A stretch of 64,000 bases of DNA from Pelobates cultripes (taxonomy: Eukaryota > Chordata > Amphibia > Anura > Pelobatidae). The stretch covers positions 129,051,047 through 129,115,046 of the forward strand of contig OW240914.1 of NCBI GenBank assembly GCA_933207985.1, read 5' to 3'. Of this stretch, positions 33,075 to 44,459 are shown in pieces. Position numbers and translations under genes: made by a program. Every line of letters starts with the position of its first letter. Position 1 is the stretch's first letter. The notes below the pieces were generated by a model that saw only the letters and a program-made list of their open reading frames with translations, was not told the DNA's origin and ran no database searches.

Positions 33075-33276
33075 AAAAATATCCGAATGCTTGCACTCCA
33101 GTTATAATAAAATTAAGCCCGGTGCTTGTTGGCAATATTAATAGAACAAAGTAGTAGAAAATAGCACACCAGGGACTTCATAAGTATGGTGAAAAAAATA
33201 TAACTTAGCTTTTATTTAGCAACTGCCACAAAGTGTCAACGTTTCAGTTCTTATGCAGAACTTTCGGCAGGATGTG
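33075..33276 (-). mobile_element. Penelope-like tail with hammerhead-like motif, copy 2
   Basis: Counterpart of 22843-23040. Confidence 0.4.
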
Positions 33277-33296
33277 TATATATATATATATACACA

Positions 33297-33495
33297 CAGA
33301 GGCGTAACTAGAAACCACAGGGCCCCGGTGCAAAAATTGCCCTGGGGCCCCCCGTATACGTCTTACTCCCCCCTCCCTCAGCCCCTCCATGTGTCACACT
33401 CACACCCCTGAATGTGTCTCGTTCATACAAACACACACTGACATACATGTAGATACACACCATATAACAAAGATACATATACAGACACAAAACTA

Positions 33496-33532
<37 letters not shown>

Positions 33533-34092
33533 CACACAGACATACATGCAAATACACAGACACACAGAATTACACACTTTGAGATACACAGAATGACACT
33601 CCTATAGACACAAACACTCACACAAATACCGATACACATGCAGACAAACAGATACACACATACATAGACATATACACATAAATACAGAGACACACACAGA
33701 CACACAAATACAGAGACACAAACACACATACATACAGAGACACACACACATACAGAGATGCACACATACATACATACAGTAAAACACACACACACAATCA
33801 CACATGCACAATGGTTTAGTAACCCTCCTGTTTCCTAACTTTTAGGTGCAGGAGGGTGACTTCCCTGTGGTCCAGTGTCTCAGGCTGATGGGGACCCTGA
33901 CTCCCTCCTCTCTTCCTCCTGTGCGGCACTCTAGGGGAAGAGTGACCAGGGCAGTCACTTCCTCCCAGCTCAGTCTGACATCATCACAGAGGGCCCACTT
34001 GTGGTGTTAAAGAGCCACAGCACTGAATGGGTCCCCTGAGTGACGGGCCCGGTCGCCTCTGCGACCCCGCGACCGTGGTACTTCCGCCACTG
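33297..34092. mobile_element. Complete hAT-like element (ERV-free allele)
   Basis: Ends CAGAGGCGTAACTAG and GTACTTCCGCCACTG form imperfect terminal inverted repeats. AC-rich runs fill 33480-33800. The segment 33815-33890 (CCTCCTGTTTCCTA, TTTTAGGTGCAGGAGGGTGA) recurs inside another hAT-like element at 60909-60960. This copy shows the intact pre-ERV site at 33601-33606. Confidence 0.65.
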
Positions 34093-34104
34093 TATGTGTG
34101 TGTG

Positions 34105-34152
<48 letters not shown>

Positions 34153-34370
34153 CACACAAAACACAAGTGATCTGGCACTCTGCTCAAAATTAATCTTGGG
34201 CATCTTGATAAAGACCTTATACAGGTCAAAACGTTGATTTTATCACATGCGAAATTGAATAAAGGAAAAAAACGAGAGCACTCGCTGGACTTTCAGTAAA
34301 TCAATCAAGTGTATTCAATTTTGCATGTGATAAAATAAATAAATATATATATATATATATATATATGCAT
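34093..34370 (+). mobile_element. Penelope-like tail with hammerhead-like motif and inverted repeat, between TA tracts
   Basis: CTTGATAAAGACCTTATACA then GGTCAAAACGTTG at 34204-34236 equals the hammerhead core CTGATGA - GACC/GGTC stem - GAAAC with only transitions, then AATAAAGG. Around it, TTTTATCACATGCGAAATTG is repeated inverted at about 34313-34338 as CAATTTTGCATGTGATAAAA. TA runs lie at 34119-34150 and 34345-34366. Confidence 0.45.
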
Positions 34371-35603
34371 GCTGTTATGGGCCCCTGCTGGCATGTACAA
34401 TGAAGAAGGGGCCCAGGAGTCTCAGCAGGACAAGAGCATTGCCTCGAGTTGCCATGGCAATGCTCTGTGTGGCACACAATGCATGGCAGAGCGTTGCCAT
34501 GACAACCCATGGCAACTCCCTTGCAGAACATGAGAGCAGAGGGCCTGTTGCTGGATGTGGAAGACACCTGGGCCCCCTCTTCATTATATAAGGGTTCTGT
34601 GCCATGGGACCACCAGGAAATCTAGTGTCAGGTTTGAGTCAGGGAGGGGGGAATATGCTCAACCAATTTAAAAAAAACTGCTCACCTCCCGCCCCCCCCA
34701 GCATTTATTCAAATACACACTGCATTCACTACACACATTCTGCATCCACTATACACACTGCATCAACTACACAGACACTAAATCAACTACATCCAATATA
34801 TACACACACACTGCATCAACGTATTTCTCCTTCAGCTGTGTATTGGGCCGCAAAATTTTTGATGGTAGTCCTGTCCGCAGCAAGTGTTAATCTGCTTGTC
34901 TATGGAATTAATGTAGAGCTTTCTGTCCTTCGATTGGAGGTTTAGCAAATTGCCACCTGCCCGCCCAATCCTGTACACATTAACTGGTCTGCAGAAAGCA
35001 ATTATCTGCTGGTCTCCAGGCCAAATGCCGGGCTTTTCCTCCTCCAAATAGAGATTAAGTTCTTGCGTGAGTGTGGGTACTGCCGAGGAGCGCGGTGTCG
35101 TCAGATGTCACTTTTGCGTTTTGTGGCTCCTCAGCATGTCAGCCTTAACTTCGAATAGCACCAGAGGGCACTATAGTGTCAGGAATACTGATGTTCTTTT
35201 TAATTGTGAAGTGACAGGCAACTTGTGGAAATTAAGTTTCAAAGCTTATAAAACAATTTCACAGTGCCAGTAATCTTAGCACTGCACTTTATTTTACATT
35301 GTACTTTTTGTTTCCTCAAATACAGCTAAACTTAACTGATAGATTTCACAGAATAAAATGTTAATTTACAAAAAAAAGAACTTTTTAAGAAGGAAAATAG
35401 AATGTGGCATGAGTATATAAACAGTGAAATGCCACTAAGGCAGCCAGTATTTTTGATAAATAATATATCAGGTGCTGAGAGATTGTTATCTATGTGCTTG
35501 TTTGTGCTGTCTGAATCATAGCATACAAGTTGTATATGATGACATTTTGTGAGCTGAGCACAGTGCACTAAAATGCAATTGTGAATTTGTGACACTTGCT
35601 ATG
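34371..35603. other. Intergenic, no clear features
   Basis: Includes GGGCCC-rich stretches with nearby inverted GTTGCCATG / CATGGCAAC words (34449-34520) and AC-containing simple sequence (34700-34815). No gene or named element recognised. Confidence 0.4.
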
Positions 35604-36282
35604 TGTGAGGAACCGCCGTCACTGAGTGCCATACCTATATGTACACACTCACTTGTCTAGTCACAATGGACCCTAAGGACTTGGACTGTGGACTCGGAAG
35701 GAGGGGGTCCAACACGACTTGTTGCAGGCCCGTCGTGGGTCTGGCCACAGGTCTGTCTATTTCTATGAGGGGAGATATGTAATGGACGGCGACATTTTTG
35801 TGACTGTTTTACATGTGTCTAGATGTCGCTGTATTGGGTGCCTGTATTCTACATAGAGCAGTGTGTGTGTCTGTATATGCAGCTGTGGGTCAACAAAGGG
35901 GGGGGTGGGGGGGAAATGGGGCAGCAGCTCTTTAGACTGAAATGTATTGCTTGTCTGTGCCTCTCCCCCTTTCTTTTCCTGTCCTAGCTGGGCGGGTCCG
36001 AGGGACACTGCCAGCCCAGTTTAAACCAGCTGCTTTGTACCTCCTCCACCCCCCATCAGCTTCTTGGGGTTGAAACCCCTGTTGTTTTGTGTTGGAGACC
36101 CCATGTAGGGGTCTGTGCCTCTAAAACCTTGTGTGACAAAATAAACGGCTGTCATTCCTGTTGTACCCTTCATCAAGTCTTGGCTGATGTTTGGTTAACC
36201 AAGGGCTCTGATCACTGTTTCACTTAGGATTTGTGAGAATTCCAAAAGATATACTCAGCCGGAGTATAGGGGATCCGTTACA
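35604..36282 (+). mobile_element. Solo LTR, 679 bp, with 5-bp TSD (probably Ty3/Gypsy-type)
   Basis: Starts TGTGAGGAACCGCC, ends GGATCCGTTACA (TG...CA). Flanks CTATG (35599-35603) and CTAGG (36283-36287) agree at 4 of 5. AATAAA at 36140-36145 and a GC-rich promoter-like middle fit a retroviral-type LTR. It is not related to the ERV LTRs. The Gypsy assignment is inference from the 5-bp TSD and style. Confidence 0.65.
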
Positions 36283-36287
36283 CTAGG

Positions 36288-37495
36288 TTATGATTAAAGG
36301 ACCACCTCATCTCAATTAAGTGGTCTGAGTGCAGTGGCCCTATTGTTATAGCCATTCACTCTAAAACATTGCCGTTGAGTAGATACGGCAATGTTTTGTT
36401 TAAAGTGTTAAACATTCCTCTAGTGTCTGTCTTTCTGACAGTCACTAGAGACACATTTACTGCAGCAACTCAGTCATGTGATGCTTGACAACCATGAGGA
36501 CATTGAATGTCATGAATTGTAGGTCATAAGGAAACACTGGATTCAACGTTAGCATTTTTTCTGTTTCATAGTGTTCTCTATTATCTGTGTAATGGAGGTT
36601 TCAATACATAGGATTTAGACAGTGTTACAACATCTTCACAGTATATGTAGATGTGTTTGTATATTGTAAAATGCGCATGTGTGATCACGCACAATTAATG
36701 GAGAGGCTGCACAAGTATGAGTATTTATGTTCAAAGAGTAAGGGAAGACATGGGAGAGTGTAGTATGTGCATCAGGGTTATACATTAAAGTTTAAATGTC
36801 CTTGGTCTAGATTACCAAAAATAATCTGAGATTAATCTGACATAAATGCATTTATATCCAGATTGAGTTAAGTAATTATACTAAATGTAGTCTGCTCAAA
36901 TAATAATAATTATGCATGCCTTACTTCCTTCTACCGCATCCGTGGGCCATGGGTGGGGCCTATAACCGGCAAGCTACAGACATGTTTTACTTTAAAAACT
37001 TTTTGTAGGTTTTTTTCTTTCGTGCTAATTTTCCAGGGCCCATAAAGATGCTCAGCAAGCCTGGGCTTATCGCAAGATGTGATCTATGGAAGCTCCTGGG
37101 GTCTTGCAGGATCCTCCATAGACCTCAGTGTTGAACGCTGGTGAGGAGCACTGACTCAACAATTAAGCGCCAGGAGCTAAAGAGTGTCCCCAGGGAAAAG
37201 ATGGCAGCAGTGCAAGAGACAGCTTCAGGTACTTATCTTTCACTGCACCCCTTGGCCACGGGAGTCTTTGAAAAATATGTAAAGACCCTCAAAATTGACA
37301 GATCCATTTTAATTAAAGATAATAGTACATAGTCAAATTTCCCATAGCCAATGGGTTACAAATCACATTCATAGTGTATGATCCTATTCTGGTCATAATG
37401 CATATTACCAGCAACAAAGACTTACTCATTTGCTTGTATTTTTATATTTTCCTTTAGGATATGATCCATTTAAGGCTGTTTATATTGCTTCCAAA
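36288..37495. other. Intergenic with a T2-like MITE fragment
   Basis: 36294-36480 (TTAAAGGACCACCTCATCTC ... GTGTCTGTC...GACAGTCACTAGAGAC) resembles the inner parts of the TTAA MITEs. An inverted ACATTGCCGT/ACGGCAATGT lies at 36365-36394. The rest is unremarkable. Confidence 0.4.
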
Positions 37496-37503
37496 TTGTA
37501 AAC

Positions 37504-37616
37504 CATGGATGCCCAAATGGTAGATCCCCAGATGTTGTAGAACTACAACTCCCATAATGCTGTGCATGCCATTGGAGTTTTAAAACATCTGGGGATCTAC
37601 CTTTTGGGCACCCCTG
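37504..37616. mobile_element. 113-bp palindromic hAT MITE with 8-bp TSD
   Basis: Arms 37511-37536 and 37584-37609 are inverted with one mismatch (GGTAGATCCCCAGATGTT). Ends CATGGATGCCCAAA and TTTGGGCACCCCTG. Flanks TTGTAAAC and CTGTAAAC agree at 7 of 8. The centre ACTACAACTCCCATAATGC is typical of this MITE type in vertebrates. Confidence 0.8.
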
Positions 37617-37624
37617 CTGTAAAC

Positions 37625-38126
37625 GATATTTGACATGGATCGCAGTAGTCCTATCATTTTCATATGACATTTCCCTTACATAGCTAACTTGCTTTACACG
37701 TTTTTACAAATACTACACCACAAGGCCTTAAGATTTATAGAGCATCAGATGATGTAATAGAGAGTGTATACTAGTTCTTTGGATCCCATGATTTCCCATC
37801 TAGTACAATGTTAATGGGGTAATCTACGCATCTTTAAAAATACTACTACATTTTCTACCAATGCCTGATTATTAAATCTCTTGAGAAATATGTCAGTTTC
37901 CATAGTGTCTGTAAATACTGGTGTGGTTTTATGGAATCGGTATGTCTTTTATGGATTTTGCAGGTATATAACCCAAATATATATTATTATAATTAATAAA
38001 TAGGAAGTGGAGCCTGGAGTTGTGGGAGCAGTTACCAAACATATTTAATTCACCCCAAACACCACTTATTATTGGATGTCAGTGGAGTGGGTCATCCCAC
38101 CCACCACACCCTTTGAAACAAAATTT
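37625..38126. other. Intergenic, no recognised features
   Basis: AT-rich sequence between two hAT-type elements. Nothing recognised. Confidence 0.4.
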
Positions 38127-38134
38127 ATCTTGGT

Positions 38135-38844
38135 CAGCGTGACCAGATTTTGAAAACAAAGAACCGGGACACCCCTTAGCAATACACAAAAAAAAAAAAA
38201 AAAGCATACCAGAGAAATACATACACACTAGAAGACTTTAACCTATTTCTAGCCACAAGTGGCTGTAACAGCTCATCCCCTTCCTGGTACTCAAATGAGG
38301 GTCTTTTAATTTACATTTTGTAGGAAAATGACCAGAGCACACTCATACCCTAGACTAGGGCCATTGGTACAGCATAATAGGCCCCCGAGGGTCTGTGTAT
38401 GTGTGGAGGGGGTGCAGTGTGTGGAGGGAATTCAGTGTGTGTGTGGAGGGGGGTGCTGTCTGTGTGTGTGGAGGGGGTGTAGTGTGTGCTGTGTGTGTAT
38501 GTCGGGTGCTGTGGGGCGGGATAAGGGAGGAAATTTATATATTTAAAAAAAAATAAAGCTTTATATTACCCACCCTTTTCTTACTTTTGGCCAGGGAGGA
38601 TGACGACGACGGCTTTTCAATCTCTGGTGGTCCTGTGGTGGCGCGTGCAGTTCAGTTTGCAGCTCCTCCCACAATTACAGGGCTGTGTCGGAGTGTTGCC
38701 CTGGTAATGCACGGCAACGCTTAGATCTGCCTGCTCACAGAAGGAGCGTTCTGCCTCCCTTGTCCTAGCTCCCTACCTCCCTCTTCTGCGGCAAACTGCC
38801 TTGGGATCAGTGAAGGAGATCTTTAATCTAGTCTGGTCACCCTC
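38135..38844. mobile_element. hAT-like non-autonomous element, 710 bp, with 8-bp TSD
   Basis: Ends CAGCGTGACCAGA and TCTGGTCACCCTC are inverted with few mismatches. Flanks ATCTTGGT (38127-38134) and ATCTTGTT (38845-38852) agree at 7 of 8. It contains a GTGTGTGTGGAGGGGG run (38390-38500) and CpG-bearing DNA. No transposase. Confidence 0.7.
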
Positions 38845-38852
38845 ATCTTGTT

Positions 38853-40220
38853 GGACCCTCTTTGTTTACAGGCCTACAAAAACATTGGTTTAAACTCAAC
38901 ACAACCAACTATACACTACTTTAATTCTATTTCACACTCTCTTTCTGGCATTGTCCCGGCCCGTAAAGGGATTTTTGCACAAGTCTAATCACTGCATATT
39001 TATAGACGACTACCAGACCACTGCATGGTAAGCTTGCAGTCAGGACTCTCTCTGCTTGTACAGGGTTATCCACTAAATTGAGAATTCAACGTTAATTTAA
39101 GGTCAAAGTAGTAAAACTGGAAAGATTCTTTAAAGGGACACTCCAGGCACCACAACAACTTCATTGAAATTAAGTTGTTAACAGTGACTCCCCTTTTATA
39201 AAACTGGTTTGGTTGACCTCTCTCAGCTAATCAGCCCGATTCTGCCTTCCAGTTTAAAGATTTTGAGAAAACGGTACAGACAGGCAGGGAGATCCGGCGA
39301 TGGAAAACATAATTTGACACTAAAACAGACTACATTTCCGACATGTAGTCTAAAATATGGGACACCATTTTCCTTGCTACTTAGTAGAGACAGTACCTAT
39401 GTCAATCTCAAACCCTCTTCTCCTCTTTCCTAGGAGCGTCATGTTTTTAATGTGTCTGAGTTTGATAGAACTGTCACCTCAAAACTATTATATAATAAAC
39501 CTTCCATCAAGCTTTGGAAAGGAATTTGGGACAAAAATAAATAAATAATTCCTTCCCTTAATATACGACAGTCTCCTTCAGCAATACCATACCTGCCAAC
39601 AACTTTCCCACCATAATCAGGATAGGGTTGGTAGGGCTGTGAGGGGGCCAAATTCACTAGCAACACCGATAAGGTGCAAGCCTAACCATGAAAGCGGCTG
39701 GCCCACCTATCCAGTCATATTAACCCCAGTTATCAGGAACATGCAGGGAATGCTGCTGGAGCACTTCATGCATGGTCGACCTGCCTGCTGCACAGTGTGA
39801 GTGCATCTAATAATGTGCTCGAACCATGCTGCATGGGCAGGTTCCTGGTGTACCCTGATGTGGGGGACCTTCAGGACAGGACCCCGAAAGCAGGCAGTTG
39901 GAACGCCTGATACACCTTTGACCAGATAGTGTTTGAAAACCAACAGATATATGGTTATTCACTAAAGTTAGAATTGTCAAGAATTCAAAACAAATTTGAA
40001 ATTTAAGACCAAAATAGCTGGACTGGAAGCAGAGAGTTGGAGAAATCACCTATTTTGGCATTCAATCTCAAACTCACTTTGAATTCCCGACAATTCTGAC
40101 TTTTGTGAATAACCCTGATAGTCTATGTGGTCTCCCCTTCTTCTGTTCACTGAGACAAGGATCTGGTCATATACTAATGGTAGGGACAGATATTTCCTTT
40201 TCTTTTTTTTCTACCTAGAC
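38853..40220. other. Intergenic with a T2-like MITE end
   Basis: TTAAAGGGACACTCCAGGCA at 39130-39149 starts a truncated T2-like MITE of about 70 bp. The remaining sequence shows nothing recognisable. Confidence 0.45.
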
Positions 40221-43200
40221 TTAAAGGAACACTATAGTCACCTAAATTACTTTAGCTAAATAAAGCCATTTTAGTGTATAGATCATTCCCCTGCAATTTC
40301 ACTGCTCAATTCACTGACATTTAGGAGTTAAATCACTTTGTTTCTGTTTATGCAGCCCTACCCACACCTCCTCTAGCTATGATTGACCGAGCCTGCATGA
40401 AAAAAAAAAAATGGTTTCACTTTCAAACAGATGTAATTTACCTTAAATAATTGTATATCAATCTCCAAATTGAACTTTAATCCCATACAGGAGGCTCTTG
40501 CAGGGTCTAGCAAGCTATTAACATAGCAGGAGAAGCTGCGTATGCAGATGACATGCTGTTTTTTATTTAAAATCCAGCAATCACAATTCCGAACTTGCTG
40601 CGGGCATTCAGGGAATACAGACCGCTATCAAATCTTAAACTGAACACAACCAAGTCTGAAGCGCTGCCACTTCATCTACGCTCAGATACACTTGAACGGT
40701 TTAAAGTAAACTTCCCCTTCAAATGGTGCACGCACCGCATTAAATACCTAGGGATCTGGCTGCCAAGTGACCTTAGCAGATTATACCAGGATAACTATTT
40801 ACCCCTACTGGGTACACTCCGCGCAGTTATGCAGAGGAAGGGAGCTTCGTGTGTCTCATGGTTTGGCAGAATCAATGCCATTAAAATGAATCTTCTCCCA
40901 CGGCTTTTGTACCTTTTCCAGACGATACCCACATTCGTACCCCAGGCTTATTTTACAACCTTAAACACGACCATTCGGCAATTCGTCTGGACCTCGGGTA
41001 CAGCCAGACAAACATACGCAGCTCACTCTCCCAAAATGCCGCGGGGGAGTGGGTCTACCCGCCCTACAATTCTACTACCACGCAACTCATCGTCTCCGGA
41101 TTGTGGACTGGCAAGTGCCGACAACTGACAAACACTGGATCCATCTTGAACGAGCACAGGCCCGGGGACGGATCCCGTCGGTCGTCTGGCTCCTAAACCC
41201 CGTACAGACCGGAGCCATTCGAGAACACCCACTAATAGGGGCAACACTGCGAATATGGTCCTCAATACGATATAAACTTGAGCTCTCGACTAACCCAAAC
41301 CCAATGACGCCCGTGATCTATAACCCTGAGATAGGGGGTGGCCTGGCGCCGAGAGATGTAACAGGACTGGGACATGCCAACAGACTACGTCTAGGGGATT
41401 GGTGCTCTGCCGGACAACTGACAACCCTTGAGGGCCTACTGACACAGGAGCGGGCGACCGAGATGCTACGTTTCCGATACCATCAAATACGACAATCGTA
41501 CCTTACAATAACCGGAAAACACCTCATACACAGGAACTTAACCCAATTTGAAACACTATGCACTTCCGAGACACATCTACCAAGGGGAATCTCGATGCCC
41601 TACGCTATGATACTCGCAGCCATGAAGACCCGGCCGGCACCCTACCAGGTGAAATGGGAGCAGGCCACGGGGCACGTGCTGTCCGAGGCCGAATGGGAGA
41701 AGATCCATATACTGACGCATCAAGGGACGATTAGCGCCAAGCTCCAGGAGCTTAATTATAAACTCATGACTTGCTGGTACAGGACGCCGGCACAACTGTT
41801 CCGCATGGGTCTCACCCAGACGACTAGCTGCTGGAGGTGCGGCACCGCGGAGGGTACGGATTTACACATATGGTGGTCGTGCCCAGCCATTGCCTGCTTT
41901 TGGCAACAAATCCACGACAAACTGAACGAGATCCTGGACTCCGATATTCCGCTGCAACCACTCCCAATGCTACTCCACCACACCACGATGCCCATTGGGA
42001 GATACAAGAGATCCCTCACGAAACATTTCTTGAACGCGGCAAAGAGCCTGATACCAGCTAAGTGGAAGTCGCAAGCAACCCCCACGATCTCAGAATGGAT
42101 GGAGAAAGTGGAGGAAATATATCACATGGAGAGCCTGACGGCAGACCTGCATGACACAACAGTTCAATGCACTAGATTATGGGCCCCCTGGATAGACTAC
42201 ATGGCCCGTAGTTCTCGCAGAAGGGAGACCTCGGAGGCAGAGTAGACGGGGCCTTCACACAGAAATGTACTGTGGGAAGCAGGCCCGGAGGATGGTGGCG
42301 GGCCCCCCTGCCTGGGGGCTATCGGTTTGGCCCAGCACCCCTTCCCCCCCCCCTTTTTTTTCTTCTTCCCTCTCGCATCAGGACGAGACGTGGCACCCCT
42401 GACTAGGACCATCTACCCACCTTGGACAAAGACTTATTGGACCGACACCCCAGACTGGGAACCCGTCTCATCGGAAGGCAGTGAGTGAAGTGGGAGGTTA
42501 ATTCCCAGGGAGACATTACCTTGACAAATCGGCCCATACCTACTTACTGACCGACACGCACATTCATGAGAATTAGGGCACTTCGTGCCTATCCCAGTTA
42601 CACAAGTTTTTCCAAGTTCACCTATCCCCTCCACGACAGGAACAGAGGACGTACTGGCCTGAGTAGGAAGAGTTTTGGCGCACATACACCCAGAACGCAA
42701 TGGGGGCACATAAACGGTTACGCGCCCAGCAGATACCATACAGGACATGGATTTCTGAGCCCCTTCATGCCGATAAACATAGTAGACATCAATCCCAGCA
42801 CTCGGGGCACGTAGGCGATGAGGTCAAAGTCAGGGTGCCCATACGGCGCTCCTGCTAGCCATAAATCGAAGGCACAGCGGAACCGTGACTCAAGGACACT
42901 CGCAAAGAGCTCAGGGGAGTACTAGGGGGTACGGTAGTATAATAAGGGGAATACATAACTCGGGCACGAGATATGCTGCACAATAAAGGGTACCCACTCG
43001 GGTAACATCCCCAAGAGGTGTAGCGTTGAACCCTGAAGCTGTCTACACCATACAAACGCGGTTCAGCCACGAAAGCTGGGAGGTTGCGCGCAAAAACGCT
43101 CTACTATGGTCCTCGACTGGACAAAATGTTTGTAAAATCTCAAAATAAAGATTGTCAAAAAAAAAAAAAACATAGCAGGAGATAGGAAAATCTTAATTAA

Positions 43201-43423
43201 ACAGAACTTACAATAAAGAAAGCCTAAATAGGGCTCTCTACAGGAAGTGTTTATGGAAGGCTGTGCAAGTCACATGCAGGGAGGTGTGACTAGGGTTCAT
43301 AAACAAAGAGATTTAACTCCTAAATGGCAGAGGATTGAGCAGTGAGGCAGCAGGGGCATGTTTTATACACCAAAACTGCTTCATTAAGCTAAAGTTGTTC
43401 AGATGACTATAGTGTCCCTTTAA
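40221..43423 (+). mobile_element. T2-like TTAA MITE split by an L1
   Basis: Left half 40221-40533 starts TTAAAGGAACACTATAGTCA. Right half 43183-43423 ends GACTATAGTGTCCCTTTAA. The halves are inverted relatives (TTAGGAGTTAAATCACTTTG against GAGATTTAACTCCTAAATGG), so the MITE is a long imperfect palindrome of about 555 bp without the L1. The right end borders TTAA. Confidence 0.85.
40534..43168 (+). mobile_element. 5'-truncated L1 with ORF2 C-terminal part, inside the MITE
   Basis: TSD AACATAGCAGGAGA at 40520-40533 and 43169-43182. The insert begins inside the reverse transcriptase at the catalytic YADD (40541-40552), then meets a stop (40568-40570). The ORF2 C-terminal half follows in one frame to about 41040 (KYLGIWLP, WFGRINAIKMNLLPRLLYLF, FVWTSG). 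A shift at the G run 41043-41047 moves it to a 398-codon frame ending at 42245, holding the Cys-His knuckle SCWRCGTAEGTDLHIWWSCP. Then 3'UTR, AATAAAG and poly(A). Dead on arrival by truncation. Confidence 0.92.
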
Positions 43424-44459
43424 TACTTTTGAAATTTGATTAAAAAAAGAAGAAAAGAAAAAAGATTATTATACAAAAAAATAGGTGCCGGTTGTCATTT
43501 AACGGTCACTTCCAGAGAAGTGACAGTTCCTTTTTCCTTCTCCCTAGTAAACACTAGTGTAGCAATTACTGGGGCAAATAATGCGGTGGAAATTTATTTA
43601 CCTCTACTGCACTTACCATGACGCGTGCACACTCTTACATTTAACACAGAAATTATGTACATGGGCATGAGCAATTTATCAATGAAAATAATATTAGCTG
43701 TTTAAGAAAACCAAATAAACCTACAAGGAACACTAAAGTCACCCAGACAAAATCTCATTGAAGTAGTCTGGGTGTAGTGTCCCTGTCCTTTTAACATTGC
43801 AGTTTTTTTCTTTTTTAGAAACTTCAATGTTGACATTGCAGAAGCTCATAGGATAGCATTTAAAACATTATTTTCCTATGGGGAAACTTGGATGCAAACG
43901 TTCTGTGTGTGGATGTGTATGTATATTTATATGAAAATGAAATCAAGGATGCCGTAAATGAGTAAGAGATATATATATATAATATATATCTTGCTTATTT
44001 ACGGCAAATATGCTATGTGATCTAACTTTGGGCAAGACTATACATGCCAAGCATAAGTGAATTGTCTATTCATGAAGTTTGCTTTGTGCAAAGTAAATTG
44101 TTAAAAGAAATGTGTCCACAATTGAAGGGAAGATTGACCTTTGTAAAGTGTTCGTAAGTGTGATGAGAGTAACCTCGCCACTGGTTTTTGGAGGGGCCTG
44201 TTTGCCAGCATCCTACCCTGTGACTATGGCCCGTGTTAAACCCTATTTGAAAACACCAGTTGTGCCTCTTGGACTTATAACAGGCTCTGTTCGTGCAGTT
44301 GGGACTATATGGGTCGTTTACCGAACTGCCACACGAACCAGAGACAACCCCGGAGCTTGTTAAGCTTAATTGAATAATGGTTGCAATTTGCACCTCTGTG
44401 GCCTAAGTGTTGGTCTGGGTGGCCGCAATTCCTATGGGTGACCACTAGGTGGCGGCCAT
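43424..44459. other. Intergenic with a MITE fragment
   Basis: 43731-43870 (AAGGAACACTAAAGTCACCC ... GTAGTGTCCCTG) is part of a T2-like MITE. A palindromic TA-rich stretch lies at 43940-44005 (GCCGTAAATGAGTAAGAGAT / TTGCTTATTTACGGC). No gene. Confidence 0.45.

Larger units (their letters stand above)
25084..33605. repeat. Second copy of the 15065-23393 block (probable second haplotype)
   Basis: Follows 15065-23393 base for base apart from scattered substitutions (for example at 16017/26010, 21349/31591 and 21669/31925) and microsatellite lengths. Copy 1 is 8329 bp and copy 2 8522 bp. It starts at the gap edge and ends at the ERV insertion point. The ERV itself is absent here. Confidence 0.95.

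Noticed and set aside
15065..33605. A true tandem segmental duplication
   Set aside because: Not excluded, but the exact start at a 100-N gap and the contig end inside an ERV make a haplotype join more likely.
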